Assembly: GCA_037501455.1 (NCBI GenBank)
Contig: CM074858.1
Coordinates: 39,987,001 to 40,051,000 of the forward strand
Reading direction: 5' to 3'
Origin: Lantana camara
Lineage: Eukaryota; Streptophyta; Magnoliopsida; Lamiales; Verbenaceae
Length of the DNA: 64,000 nt
Shown here: positions 10,244 through 21,170 of the stretch, in pieces
Numbering within the stretch: position 1 is the first letter of the stretch
Layout: the number at the start of each line of letters is the position of its first letter
Position numbers and translations under genes: made by a program
The notes under the pieces: model-generated
Database searches by the model: none
The model's input: only the letters and a program-made list of their open reading frames with translations
What the model was told of the DNA's origin: nothing

Positions 10244-12918
10244 TGTAACCCCCCGGTTTCCGGATGAACAGGTAAGCACGCCACGTGTGAGTTTTGAGCG
10301 TAGGTTTATTTTATTTCTTTTAATTTCATAATATTCATACGTGGCATTCATATTTTTATAAAATTCATGAAACATTATTTATATCAATTCTTTAAATTCA
10401 TATCATTCAAAATATTATTTCATGACACGGAAAATATTTCTTGCATGAAAACCATTACCGAGAGTGATAAAATTTCCAAATTGTCCCTAGTAAATATTTT
10501 CTAAAATATTAGGGACTTGATTGCATAGAATTTTAGGGGCATGATTGATCATCTCTCAAAACTTTACATACTTAATTGTATAACTTATAGACTTCAAGGA
10601 TTAATTGACAAATTGGCATATCTCACTCAAACCAAGGAGATGAATTACGGTATATGCATTTCCATGAGCTTCCATGAGCTCATTTCATCCAAACTTTGCC
10701 AAACACATTTGCTCTCATTCTCGGTACTAAGAAGAAAAGGGAAGAAGATAATTTTTCATCGATCATCAAGATTTCAAGAAGTTTTTCAAGGAATTGGAAG
10801 TGATCATCATCATCATCATCATATTTCTTCATTTCTTCTAGCTTCAAGGTGGGTTTGGCATGAATCCATGGTTCTTGATCATATTTGCATGAGCTAGGGT
10901 TTAGGATTTATGTGCTAAATGAGCTAGTGGTGATCAAAGCATGATTGAGTGATTATTTCATGAATTATTGCATGAATTCTAGCTTGATTCCTTGAATATT
11001 TGGCAAGTTTGAGCTAGCTTGATCATGAACATGAAACCTTGGGAATCTTGTTGTATTGCATGTTTTATGTGTTAAAGTGTGATATTATTATGCCATAAGT
11101 GTATTTACATGATATTCCCAGAAATTATAGCATTTGGGGATCAAAAATGGGATTTTGTTGCTTGGTTGTTTTCTTCCCGAGAGCATACTCTGTTTCTGCT
11201 CTGTTTTTTCAGTTGCAGAAGCAGGGAACGACCGTTCCCAGCCTCAAGGCTTGGTGGGAACGGGCGTTCCCATTCCTTTTCAAAATTTAAGCGGCCGAGC
11301 ATGGGAACGGCCGTTCCCATTTTGGCCTTGAGCCGGAAGGGCCGTTCCCAGCTCAAAGGCGCGCTTTAAAGGGAAAGAAACGCGGGCACGTTTTGGGGAA
11401 CCTTGGGAACGACCGTTCCCATTTTTGAAAAAGGGACCGGAACGGCCGTTCCCACCTGTGTTGCAGAACAAAAGTTTCTGCATAAATTTCCGAAAATGAC
11501 CCCTCGACCCGACGACTTCTTTGACCCCGAATTGCTATAATATGTACTAATATGATGTGAAACCAAAAGTTATAATACCACATTGCATTTTCATGGTCGT
11601 CTCGACACGTTTTCGCCGTTCGTCATATTTTGGCCATTCTAGTCCATGTCTCATGTTCATATGTCGTATTTGCACAAGTCACGAGGGCGTGGACGAGGAG
11701 CAAGCTCCTTAGAACGCTACTTTATTATATTTTGCAAGAAAGGTGAGGTTTTGTTTTGGTAAAATGAACCCTACCACCCGTACGTGCTAGTTTCGGCCAA
11801 AACCTATTATATCTATAACCGTTTTCAAAGTAATAAACATTTCAAGCAAGAATATATCGATTGTCATGATTTTCAAAGCATGTTGGCGAGTACATGATTG
11901 CACGTGGGCCCGAGGGTAATTCTTGAGCCAACCGGGAAAGCAAGGGCTGACGGGTAACTCCTGAATTATCCTCACATTGTTGGGATCAACCCCGAAGCCA
12001 CTAGGAGATTAGTGGTGGAAGGAGTTCCGTGTCTAGAGGGTCATGTCCTCTACACACACCATGTCGTGGATAGTTGAGCCTTGCAAACTCGCTATCACCC
12101 GGAGGAAGAAGGAGACTGGGGATTAATCCGGAATGTCGGGTTATCCTCGGGTTATTGCATGTTTTCAAGAATGAAATTGTCTATGTGAGCACTAAAGTAT
12201 ATTGCATGATCACTTAATTGTCAAGCAAGCAAGCATGATCACGTATTGTTCATGATTGGAAGTTCGGTTGGAGATTGCCCTTACTCGCCGGGGCCACATG
12301 TTCATGAGATTGACAAGCATGATTAAATAAAAGTGTTAAAATGGTTGGTTGTAATCTCGGGCAAAGATTAAACTTATTGAATTATATATCTATTTTATTT
12401 TATGCTAAAGTCTTCACCCGAGGCTACAATTTGCATGTGATGTGTGTTATATTTATTTATTGCCCCTCACTCAGTCTTCGGTAGACTGATACTTCACTTT
12501 TCAGGTACCTTTTGAGCGGGGTTGTGCTAGGCGGGAGTTGGTCGAGTCTTGCATTTCCACGGGTCTAGTTCCATACCTTCATGTATATTACTTTTGGAAC
12601 ATTTCATGTATGGATCGATATTCGTAATTTGGACTCATGGTGATGTATATTATTAATAGACCATAATGTATTGATAGATAATTGGTACCTATATGTATCT
12701 ATGTAATAAATATGGTACCTATATATATGAATGACTTTACTGCTTCCGCTTTTCTATTCATGGTTGTTTGATTTTGTTGGGGAGAGTGTCCCGCCTAGAG
12801 CGTCGTTTTGTTGTCACCCGTTCGCTGTGGTCTTGGTTTAGGTATGAACTGTCCATTTCATACGTGGATTGAGGCTACAGTGCGGGGGATGTGGCGCCTT
12901 GGGGTCTAGGGTGCTACA
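10244..12918 (+). repeat. 5' LTR of B
   Basis: The LTR is 2675 bp, starts TGTAACCCCC and ends GTGCTACA. It holds a CT-rich leader with donor-like AAG|GTGGG (GT at 10849), a palindrome array (11224-11453), a conserved block (11905-12295) and CTGAT, pyrimidine tract and CAG ending at 12504. The acceptor-like CACAG of the mini-exon, seen in the 3' LTR at 19154, reads CACAAG here, so this copy has lost it. Confidence 0.96.
11224..11453 (+). repeat. GGGAACGGCCGTTCCC palindrome array, 5' LTR of B
   Basis: Six copies of one 16-base palindrome or close variants lie within 230 bases: 11224-11239, 11256-11271, 11303-11318, about 11335-11348, 11405-11420 and 11439-11453. The third is part of a perfect 20-base palindrome (11301-11320). 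The sequences between copies are unrelated to each other, so this is not a simple tandem repeat. Confidence 0.93.
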
Positions 12919-12926
12919 TCTACAGG

Positions 12927-12940
12927 TGGTATCAGAGCCC
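12927..12940 (+). other. Primer-binding site of B
   Basis: TGGTATCAGAGCCC, 8 bases after the 5' LTR, matches the initiator-methionine-tRNA primer site of plant gypsy elements. Confidence 0.9.
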
Positions 12941-13293
12941 GGTTGCAAAACCGAGGTTCTCGAGTCGTGTCAGGTCAGTCTAGGTCGCACGGCATAGGAT
13001 TATGTGGTATTTGGGAGTCTGCATTGGGTTGATCTACTTGATTTACTCCCTTATTCGCATTAATCGCACTACTTGATTTTCCTTGAATATGTGTTACTTG
13101 ATACTATGGAAATTGTGTGCACACATTTGCATTTATTGATCAAGCCACACATGTTTAGTGATCTAATTTCAGGATGGAGCCCGATAGACATTACAGTGAT
13201 CGATCCTCGAGGCACAGGCATCATCATCGCTGACATCATCGCCGCGAGAGATCACCACCTCCTCCACCTGCTCAGGCACAGCCCCAGGATTTT

Positions 13294-14055
13294 ATGAATG
13301 CAGTAGTGGGGCTAATTGATCAGAGATTACAGGAACGGGTACCTCCACCACCACCACCAGCGCAGGTAGCACCTCCAGAGAATCCCATTTCTGCTATCTT
13401 GCGAGAGTTCCAGAATCAGCGTCCCCCGAAGTTCTATAAGGGAGACGACATACAGGCAGAGATGTGGTTGAAGGAGATTGAAAGGATATGGCAGCTTATT
13501 CCTTGTGACAGTCAGGAGAAGGCTCGTTGTACACTCACTCTTATTCAGGGCGAGGCCTACTCCTGGTGGGAGAGCACTCAGATCGTTCTGGAGGCAGCAG
13601 GGACAGAGATTACCTGGGATATCTTTGTACGGGAATTCAGAAACAAGTATATTCCTCCAGCTTCCCGTACCCGCAGGTTGAGGGAGTTTACAGAATTGAA
13701 GCAGGGAAGCAGGTCCGTGGGCCAGTATATCGCTGAGTTCGAGAGACTTTCTCGCTATGCACCCAACATAGCGAACGATGACTTTCACAAAGCGATACAG
13801 TTTGTTCAGGGGTTGAGACCGGACATTCAGGATGCGTTGAAAGCGGCTAATACGAGCACCTGGGCAAAGGCTACTGCAAAGGCCCTGAAAGTTGAAGATT
13901 CTGATAGTACTAGGAGGGCTACTCAGCGAGCAGGACAGGCTTCAGGCTCGAGATCTGGTCAGGGTTCGAGCTCAGGAAAAAGGCCGATGACTTATTCTAC
14001 ACCTCCAGCTCAGAGGGATACCGGGAAGAAACCTAAGTACACAGGGCCATCATAG
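13294..14055 (+). CDS. gag: Gag (capsid) part of B
   Basis: This open stretch of 253 codons covers most of Gag, the structural protein that packages element RNA. It starts at an internal ATG because the likely true start (13174) is separated from it by the TGA at 13231. A proline-rich run (residues 18-23) is followed by the retrotransposon Gag core: FYKGDD, AEMWLKEIERIW, CTLTLIQGEAYSWW, the W-D-F-EF-KYIP stretch and LKQGSRSVGQYIAEFERLSRYAP (residues about 43-170). The C-terminal 60 residues are rich in S, G, R and K. It ends at TAG 14053, just before the zinc knuckles, which continue in the same frame downstream. Family placement is secure; activity of this copy is doubtful. Confidence 0.9.
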   Translation: MNAVVGLIDQRLQERVPPPPPPAQVAPPENPISAILREFQNQRPPKFYKGDDIQAEMWLKEIERIWQLIPCDSQEKARCTLTLIQGEAYSWWESTQIVLEAAGTEITWDIFVREFRNKYIPPASRTRRLREFTELKQGSRSVGQYIAEFERLSRYAPNIANDDFHKAIQFVQGLRPDIQDALKAANTSTWAKATAKALKVEDSDSTRRATQRAGQASGSRSGQGSSSGKRPMTYSTPPAQRDTGKKPKYTGPS

Positions 14056-14154
14056 AAGGGTCCGAGAGCTCCAGCACTACCTCAGCCACCCCAGAGACCG
14101 AGATGCACCTGGTGTGGACATCCTACGCACACTTATGATAACTGCAGGCGCCGG

Positions 14155-17088
14155 TTGGGTTTGTGTTTGATCTGCGGGAGTAATGAGCACCTGGTTGATG
14201 GTTGTCCGGATCGTCAGGATCCACCACCTGCAGGACCGAGACCCCTGGTGAGAGCTCGGGCTTATGCACTCTCGGGAGAGGAGCAGGATGCTGATATTGA
14301 CCCCGCTGCAGTAGTTGAAGGTATTATTTGCATCCATGGCACGAACATCCATACATTATTTGATCCAGGAGCTACACACTCCTTTCTTGCGCATTCTATT
14401 GCTATTACCTTGTCTTTGCCTGCTATGTGTACTTCTGTGCGCTATATAGTTAGTACTCCTTTCGGTAGTAGGCGAGAGACGGATCAGGTTTACAGGGATG
14501 TTCCAGTTGTGATTGAAGGCCGGGAGTTTCTGACAGATTTTATTGTGATGCCAATGGAGAGATACGGGGCTATTTTGGGAATGGAATGGTTATACAGGCA
14601 TTGTGCTACAGTTGATTGTCGGGCTAAGAAGGTTCAGTTGGGCTCAGAGGTTATTACGGGCTGTACTTCAAAGACCGTACCACTACTTTCGTTTTCAGAG
14701 GCTCAGAAGTTAGTCAGGGACGGGGCTACAGGGTTCATTGCTTACATTCTGAACAAGCCTAAGGATCAAGTGAAGTTAGAGGACACCGAGGTAGTAAAGG
14801 AATTCCCCGAGGTATTTCCAGAGAAATTGGATTCATTGCCGCCTGAACGGGAGATTGAATTTGTGATTGATCTTTTCCCGAATGCCGAGCCGTATTCTAA
14901 GACTCCTTACCGGATGGCTCCAGCCGAATTAAAGGAACTAAAAGTTCAGCTTGAGGCTTTATTGGAAGTTGGGTACATTCGGCCAAGTTCTTCGCCGTGG
15001 GGAGCACCGGTGTTGTTTGTAAAGAAAAAGGACGGGACTCTGAGAATGTGCATCGATTACAGGGAGTTGAACAGGATGACTATTAAGAACAAGTATCCCC
15101 TCCCACATATCGAGGAGTTGTTCGATATACTCCAGGGCTCTAAGGTGTATTCGAAATTGGATTTAAGACAGGGATACTATCAGCTACGAATCCGAGCAGA
15201 GGACATTCCAAAGACAGGATTCAATACTCGGTACGGGCACTACGAGTTCGTGGTTATGCCGTTTGGATTGACTAACGCCCCTGCAGCTTTTATGGATATG
15301 ATGCACCGGATATTCAGGCCTTTTCTTGACAAGTTTGTGATAATTTTCATCGATGACATTCTGGTTTTCTCAAAATCAGCCGAGGAGCACGTGAGACATC
15401 TCAGACTTGTTCTTCAGACTCTAAAAGAACATCAGTTATTTGCCAAGTTCAGCAAGTGTGAATTTTGGATCGATCGGGTTTCATTCTTGGGGCATGTGAT
15501 TTCAGGAAAAGGGTTGGAAGTCGATCCCTCGAAAATCGAGGCAGTGCTTAAGTGGGAGAAACCAAAGAATGCCTCGGAGATTAGAAGCTTCTTGGGATTG
15601 GCCGGTTATTACAGAAGGTTTGTTCAAGATTTCTCCAAGATTGCGGCACCGTTAACCCGGTTGACAAAGAAGGATGTTAAGTTTGTCTGGGACGAGAAGT
15701 GTGATCAAAGTTTCAATTTTCTGAAGGAAAAGTTAGTCTCAGCTCCGGTGTTAACGCTTCCCGAGGGTTCAGAGGAATATGCAGTGTATACAGATGCTTC
15801 TAAAGAGGGCTTAGGTTGTGTTTTGACTCAGAAAGGAAAAGTGATCGCTTATGCTTCCCGAAAGCTAAAGGAATATGAAAGGAATTATCCAACACACGAC
15901 CTAGAGCTTGCAGCCGTGATCTTTGCGCTCGGGAAATGGAGACATTATCTTTACGGGACTTCCTTTGAGATCTTTACTGACCACAAGAGCCTCCAGTATT
16001 TATTCACGCAGAAGGATCTAAATATGAGGCAACGGCGTTGGATGGAAAAGTTGGAAGATTATGATTGTACAATTAAGTACCATCCCGGGAAAGCCAATGT
16101 GGTCGCCGATGCGCTTAGCAGGAAGGCGAGTGTATCGAGTCTGGAATTAAAGGAAAGTGAGGAAGTTGCGCCAATTGTGTTAAGGGCTCGGGTTTCTAAT
16201 ATCACAATTCAGCCGGAATTGAGGAATCAGTTGTTTGAGGCTCAGAATAAGGATCCGGAAGTGCAGAAGCTTGTAAGTAAAGCTAAGGATGATCCGGAGA
16301 GTCCGTTTGGGTTTGATGAGACCAGGTTGCTTCGGTTTAAGAACAGAGTAGTAGTACCTGAAGAATTGAGACGGGTCCTACTCGAAGAAGCTCACAAGTC
16401 AGCTTACTCGATCCACCCAGGAGGGAATAAGATGTATAAGGATTTGAAACAATATTATTGGTGGAACGGGATGAAGAGGGACGTGGCAGAGTATGTGAAA
16501 CACTGCCTGACTTGTCAGAAAGTGAAAGCTGAGCACCAAAAACCCGCGGGACTTCTGCAACCGTTACCTATTCCCGAGTGGAAGTGGGAACAAGTAACGA
16601 TGGACTTCGTTTCCGGATTACCGAAGGTTAAAGGCGGGTTGGATGGAATTTGGGTGATCCTGGATAGATTTACGAAGTCTGCTCACTTTCTACCGGTCCG
16701 GATGTCCTATAAGATTCCGAAGTTGGCCGAGATCTATAACAGAGAGATTATTCGACTTCATGGTATTCCGATGAGCATAGTATCGGATCGAGACCCGAGG
16801 TTTACTTCGAAGTTGTGGCAGGAGTTACAGGCCGTTTTGGGTACGAAACTCAAGTTCAGTACAGCATTTCATCCTCAGACAGACGGCCAGACTGAAAGGT
16901 TAATCAGGTATTTGGAAGATCTTCTTCGGGCTTGCGCGATGGATTTTCGGAACTCGTGGTCAGAACAGCTTCCCTTGATCGAGTTTGCTTATAATAACAG
17001 CTTTCAGGCTTCGATCGGGATGGCTCCTTACGAGTTACTTTATGGAAGAAAGTGCCGATCTCCGTTGTTTTTCGACTTGGAAGAATAG
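14155..17088 (+). CDS. pol: Pol part of B: protease, RT, RNase H, integrase
   Basis: This 977-codon stretch is in the same frame as Gag. Two Gag zinc knuckles (CX2CX4HX4C) are encoded at about 14107-14148 and at residues 4-17. Protease follows with the active-site motif [10 protein letters not shown] (Asp at residue 70; plant gypsy enzymes often have DS or DP before GA). Reverse transcriptase spans about residues 235-420 with the YIDD-box equivalent FIDD at 398-401. RNase H begins with YTDAS (Asp 547). Integrase has the HHCC zinc-binding part (about 748-790, ending CLTCQ) and a DD35E core with Asp 817, Asp 878 and Glu 914. The TAG at 17086 replaces a tryptophan codon just after integrase. All catalytic residues I can check are present. 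Confidence 0.95.
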   Translation: MGLCLICGSNEHLVDGCPDRQDPPPAGPRPLVRARAYALSGEEQDADIDPAAVVEGIICIHGTNIHTLFDPGATHSFLAHSIAITLSLPAMCTSVRYIVSTPFGSRRETDQVYRDVPVVIEGREFLTDFIVMPMERYGAILGMEWLYRHCATVDCRAKKVQLGSEVITGCTSKTVPLLSFSEAQKLVRDGATGFIAYILNKPKDQVKLEDTEVVKEFPEVFPEKLDSLPPEREIEFVIDLFPNAEPYSKTPYRMAPAELKELKVQLEALLEVGYIRPSSSPWGAPVLFVKKKDGTLRMCIDYRELNRMTIKNKYPLPHIEELFDILQGSKVYSKLDLRQGYYQLRIRAEDIPKTGFNTRYGHYEFVVMPFGLTNAPAAFMDMMHRIFRPFLDKFVIIFIDDILVFSKSAEEHVRHLRLVLQTLKEHQLFAKFSKCEFWIDRVSFLGHVISGKGLEVDPSKIEAVLKWEKPKNASEIRSFLGLAGYYRRFVQDFSKIAAPLTRLTKKDVKFVWDEKCDQSFNFLKEKLVSAPVLTLPEGSEEYAVYTDASKEGLGCVLTQKGKVIAYASRKLKEYERNYPTHDLELAAVIFALGKWRHYLYGTSFEIFTDHKSLQYLFTQKDLNMRQRRWMEKLEDYDCTIKYHPGKANVVADALSRKASVSSLELKESEEVAPIVLRARVSNITIQPELRNQLFEAQNKDPEVQKLVSKAKDDPESPFGFDETRLLRFKNRVVVPEELRRVLLEEAHKSAYSIHPGGNKMYKDLKQYYWWNGMKRDVAEYVKHCLTCQKVKAEHQKPAGLLQPLPIPEWKWEQVTMDFVSGLPKVKGGLDGIWVILDRFTKSAHFLPVRMSYKIPKLAEIYNREIIRLHGIPMSIVSDRDPRFTSKLWQELQAVLGTKLKFSTAFHPQTDGQTERLIRYLEDLLRACAMDFRNSWSEQLPLIEFAYNNSFQASIGMAPYELLYGRKCRSPLFFDLEE

Positions 17089-17157
17089 AAATGGTCGAAA
17101 CAGGAAGGGGTAAAGAGAGGTGAAAGATTCGAAAGGCCTTCCAAAGTCGTTCAGGCT

Positions 17158-17682
17158 ATGATTGAAAAGGTTCAAATGATTCAACAACGGATGAAAGCCG
17201 CGCAGGACAGGCAAAAGAGCTATGCTGATAAGCGCCGAAGAGATCTGGAATTTGAAGTGGGTGACCGAGTATTCTTAAAGGTGTCACCAAGGAAAGGTTT
17301 CACCCGGATCGGGAGAGGAGGAAAGCTTAATCCTCGCTACTTAGGTCCGTTCGAGATTCTTGAAAGAATAGGCGAGGTAGCCTATCGACTGGACCTACCA
17401 CCGAATCTTACGGGGATTCACAATGTGTTTCATGTTTCGCAACTAAGGAAATATTACCCCGATGAGACTACGATTCTCCCCGTGGAAGAAGTTGAATTGG
17501 AACCGAATTTGACATTTGTTCAGAGGCCGGTTAAGATCTTGGATCGGAAATTTCAAGAGTTAAGAAACCGGAGGATTCCCATGGTTAAGGTTTTGTGGAG
17601 AAGTGACAAGACCGAGGAAGCCACGTGGGAAACAGAGGATAAAATGAAACGGTTCCACCCTGAGTTGTTCGAGCAAGACTAG
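17158..17682 (+). CDS. Integrase C-terminus and chromodomain of B
   Basis: This 174-codon stretch is the end of the same polyprotein, in the same frame but after the TAG at 17086. It holds the GPF motif (YLGPFEIL, residues about 61-68) and, in the last 60 residues, a chromodomain of the Tekay kind ending in [17 protein letters not shown]. Such chromodomains are thought to steer integration to marked heterochromatin, which fits the nested surroundings. The frame ends 38 bases before the 3' LTR. The ATG at 17158 is internal and was used only because of the upstream stop. Confidence 0.92.
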   Translation: MIEKVQMIQQRMKAAQDRQKSYADKRRRDLEFEVGDRVFLKVSPRKGFTRIGRGGKLNPRYLGPFEILERIGEVAYRLDLPPNLTGIHNVFHVSQLRKYYPDETTILPVEEVELEPNLTFVQRPVKILDRKFQELRNRRIPMVKVLWRSDKTEEATWETEDKMKRFHPELFEQD

Positions 17683-17706
17683 AGAATCTGGGGACCAGAT
17701 TCTTCT

Positions 17707-17720
17707 AAGGGGGGGAGAGT
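17707..17720 (+). other. Polypurine tract of B
   Basis: AAGGGGGGGAGAGT directly precedes the 3' LTR start TGTAACGCC at 17721. Confidence 0.9.
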
Positions 17721-18700
17721 TGTAACGCCCCGGTTTCCGGATGAACAGGTAAGCACGCCACGTGTGAGTTTTGAGCGTAGGTTTATTTTATTTCTTTTAA
17801 TTTCATAATATTCATACGTGGCATTCATATTTTTATAAAATTCATGAAACATTATTTATATCAATTCTTTAAATTCATATCATTCAAAATATTATTTCAT
17901 GACACGGAAAATATTTCTTGCATGAAAACCATTACCGAGAGTGATAAAATTTCCAAATTGTCCCTAGTAAATATTTTCTAAAATATTAGGGACTTGATTG
18001 CATAGAATTTTAGGGGCATGATTGATCATCTCTCAAAACTTTACATACTTAATTGTATAACTTATAGACTTCAAGGATTAATTGACAAATTGGCATATCT
18101 CACTCAAACCAAGGAGATGAATTACGGTATATGCATTTCCATGAGCTTCCATGAGCTCATTTCATCCAAACTTTGCCAAACACATTTGCTCTCATTCTCG
18201 GTACTAAGAAGAAAAGGGAAGAAGATAATTTTTCATCGATCATCAAGATTTCAAGAAGTTTTTCAAGGAATTGGAAGTGATCATCATCATCATCATCATA
18301 TTTCTTCATTTCTTCTAGCTTCAAGGTGGGTTTGGCATGAATCCATGGTTCTTGATCATATTTGCATGAGCTAGGGTTTAGGATTTATGTGCTAAATGAG
18401 CTAGTGGTGATCAAAGCATGATTGAGTGATTATTTCATGAATTATTGCATGAATTCTAGCTTGATTCCTTGAATATTTGGCAAGTTTGAGCTAGCTTGAT
18501 CATGAACATGAAACCTTGGGAATCTTGTTGTATTGCATGTTTTATGTGTTAAAGTGTGATATTATTATGCCATAAGTGTATTTACATGATATTCCCAGAA
18601 ATTATAGCATTTGGGGATCAAAAATGGGATTTTGTTGCTTGGTTGTTTTCTTCCCGAGAGCATACTCTGTTTCTGCTCTGTTTTTTCAGTTGCAGAAGCA

Positions 18701-18930
18701 GGGAACGACCGTTCCCAGCCTCAAGGCTTGGTGGGAACGGGCGTTCCCATTCCTTTTCAAAATTTAAGCGGCCGAGCATGGGAACGGCCGTTCCCATTTT
18801 GGCCTTGAGCCGGAAGGGCCGTTCCCAGCTCAAAGGCGCGCTTTAAAGGGAAAGAAACGCGGGCACGTTTTGGGGAACCTTGGGAACGACCGTTCCCATT
18901 TTTGAAAAAGGGACCGGAACGGCCGTTCCC
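18701..18930 (+). repeat. GGGAACGGCCGTTCCC palindrome array, 3' LTR of B
   Basis: This is the second copy of the six-palindrome array at 11224-11453, with no difference seen. Confidence 0.92.
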
Positions 18931-19154
18931 ACCTGTGTTGCAGAACAAAAGTTTCTGCATAAATTTCCGAAAATGACCCCTCGACCCGACGACTTCTTTG
19001 ACCCCGAATTGCTATAATATGTACTAATATGATGTGAAACCAAAAGTTATAATACCACATTGCATTTTCATGGTCGTCTCGACACGTTTTCGCCGTTCGT
19101 CATATTTTGGCCATTCTAGTCCATGTCTCATGTTCATATGTCGTATTTGCACAG

Positions 19155-19219
19155 GTCACGAGGGCGTGGACGAGGAGCAAGCTCCTTAGAACGCTACTTT
19201 ATTATATTTTGCAAGAAAG
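19155..19219 (+). other. Candidate mini-exon of B (65 nt)
   Basis: The 65 bases between TTGCACAG and GTGAGG match the cassette of element M in sequence and the cassettes of D, F and G in length. A mutated acceptor in the 5' LTR copy means that a transcript started there may not include it. Confidence 0.45.
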
Positions 19220-20400
19220 GTGAGGTTTTGTTTTGGTAAAATGAACCCTACCACCCGTACGTGCTAGTTTCGGCCAAAACCTATTATATCTATAACCGTT
19301 TTCAAAGTAATAAACATTTCAAGCAAGAATGTATCGATTGTCATGATTTTCAAAGCATGTTGGCGAGTACATGATTGCACGTGGGCCCGAGGGTAATTCT
19401 TGAGCCAACCGGGAAAGCAAGGGCTGACGGGTAACTCCTGAATTATCCTCACATTGTTGGGATCAACCCCGAAGCCACTAGGAGATTAGTGGTGGAAGGA
19501 GTTCCGTGTCTAGAGGGTCATGTCCTCTACACACACCATGTCGTGGATAGTTGAGCCTTGCAAACTCGCTATCACCCGGAGGAAGAAGGAGACTGGGGAT
19601 TAATCCGGAATGTCGGGTTATCCTCGGGTTATTGCATGTTTTCAAGAATGAAATTGTCTATGTGAGCACTAAAGTATATTGCATGATCACTTAATTGTCA
19701 AGCAAGCAAGCATGATCACGTATTGTTCATGATTGGAAGTTCGGTTGGAGATTGCCCTTACTCGCCGGGGCCACATGTTCATGAGATTGACAAGCATGAT
19801 TAAATAAAAGTGTTAAAATGGTTGGTTGTAATCTCGGGCAAAGATTAAACTTATTGAATTATATATCTATTTTATTTTATGCTAAAGTCTTCACCCGAGG
19901 CTACAATTTGCATGTGATGTCTGTTATATTTATTTATTGCCCCTCACTCAGTCTTCGGTAGACTGATACTTCACTTTTCAGGTACCTTTTGAGCGGGGTT
20001 GTGCTAGGCGGGAGTTGGTCGAGTCTTGCATTTCCACGGGTCTAGTTCCATACCTTCATGTATATTACTTTTGGAACATTTCATGTATGGATCGATATTC
20101 GCAATTTGGACTCATGGTGATGTATATTATTAATAGACCATAATGTATTGATAGATAATTGGTGCCTATATGTATCTATGTAATAAATATGGTACCTATA
20201 TATATGAATGACTTTACTGCTTCCGCTTTTCTATTCATGGTTGTTTGATTTTGTTGGGGAGAGTGTCCCGCCTAGAGCGTCGTTTTGTTGTCACCCGTTC
20301 GCTGTGGTCTTGGTTTAGGTATGAACTGTCCATTTCATACGTGGATTGAGGCTACAGTGCGGGGGATGTGGCGCCTTGGGGTCTAGGGTGCTACAGTTTT

Positions 20401-20660
20401 ATTGGACTGTAATTATGAGTTTAAAAGAGGCCTGAAGAGCCCAATTCTTGTTATGGTTGATATGATTGAACTCTGGCTTTGCTATGCTTTTTACTTTGTG
20501 AATTGGTATTCGTTGCAGGGTCTAGCTCCGCCTGGCTTAGGAAAGTTTTTATGTTTGTCTCCCGTTCGCTAGGGTTTGATACGGGTGCGGATTTACTATT
20601 TCGTTACTCGTGTTGAGCCTTAGTGCGGGGGATGTGGTGTCTCACGTGCGGGGTGCTACA
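20401..20660 (+). repeat. 3' LTR of element A, second part
   Basis: This resumes the A LTR exactly where it stopped at 10243 and ends GTGCTACA at 20660. The bases CAGGG that follow would be the target duplication of A; the left copy is outside the window. Confidence 0.95.
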
Positions 20661-21170
20661 CAGGGACTCTTTGGTAATTATCACCGTGTGGTCCTGGCTT
20701 AGTGTTGCCCTAACACGTGGCGTGATGAGGAGAAACCTAGGGGGAATCTCCTACAAAAGCTGATGAAAAGTTGGTGGCAGGCAACAGTGGCAGGTACGCG
20801 GGTGTGTACTGCGTGTCAGAGAGACGTTGTGGGTTGGTAACGAGGGAGAGACGCACGCTCATGTTTTCCATGAGCCTTGGAGGCTCGCAGATCCAAGGGG
20901 GACCTAGGTCAGGGTTGTGAGGCGAGCGGAGTTTTGCTCCTCTGTCTGTCCTCGTGGGAATGTTTCTCCGAGGGGATTATATAAGGGACACAACATTCCA
21001 CGCTCGGGAATTAACTCCTGGAGAATTGAGATACATTTGGGAGCGAGGGTGACGCTCGTCTGAGGGCAACTTTCATGGGGGTCTGAGCGTCACGTGTCTC
21101 GTGATGACGACGCCACGTGTTAAAATGTGGGCCAAGCGTGTTTCCGTCACATCACCGTAAATTGATATTT
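20661..21170. other. Unassigned GC-richer sequence next to A
   Basis: About 500 bases that match no other part of the window. I see a TATA-like ATTATATAAGG near 20975, a CACGTG near 21115 and several short G-rich runs, so it could be a promoter-like piece or part of another LTR. No open frame of note. Confidence 0.35.

Larger units (their letters stand above)
13174..17682 (+). pseudogene. gag-pol polyprotein frame of B with three stops
   Basis: One reading frame runs from the ATG at 13174 to the TAG before 17683 and encodes Gag, protease, reverse transcriptase, RNase H, integrase and a C-terminal chromodomain. There is no frameshift. It is broken by TGA at 13231-13233, TAG at 14053-14055 and TAG at 17086-17088. 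At the third stop the same-family element M has a tryptophan codon, so that stop is a G-to-A change. The first two could each come from a C-to-T change, but there is no sister copy in the window to prove this. The stops split the frame into the three parts given separately. The product would have been a polyprotein cut by its own protease inside a virus-like particle. Confidence 0.93.
10244..20395 (+). mobile_element. Element B: complete Ty3/gypsy Tekay element
   Basis: B is 10152 bp long and bounded by TG and CA. The five bases GTTTT occur on both sides (10239-10243 and 20396-20400); removing B and one copy gives the uninterrupted sequence seen in the 5' LTR of A near 3040. The order is LTR, primer site, gag, protease, RT, RNase H, integrase, chromodomain, polypurine tract, LTR. 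The two LTRs have the same length (2675 bp) and at least six single-base differences (for example 10250 versus 17727), which points to a recent insertion. Its gag-pol frame has three stops, so B as it stands cannot make a full polyprotein. Confidence 0.97.
17721..20395 (+). repeat. 3' LTR of B
   Basis: This 2675-bp copy matches the 5' LTR with at least six substitutions. It keeps the donor-like site, the palindrome array (18701-18930), the intact CACAG|...|GTGAGG cassette (19155-19219, 65 nt) and the CTGAT, pyrimidine tract and CAG ending at 19981. Confidence 0.96.

Noticed and set aside
11141..11583. Several overlapping open frames on both strands around 11100-11580 and 18570-19060
   Set aside because: They arise from the GC-rich palindrome array, which is open in many frames; the repeated GNGRS and RPFP residues are just translated palindromes.
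12927..12940. TGGTATCAGAGC sites as part of tRNA genes
   Set aside because: Only the short primer complement is present; there is no cloverleaf around it.
14053..14055. TAG between gag and pol of B as a programmed readthrough stop
   Set aside because: C has its stops at different places, and B has two more stops elsewhere in the frame, so random mutation is the simpler reading.
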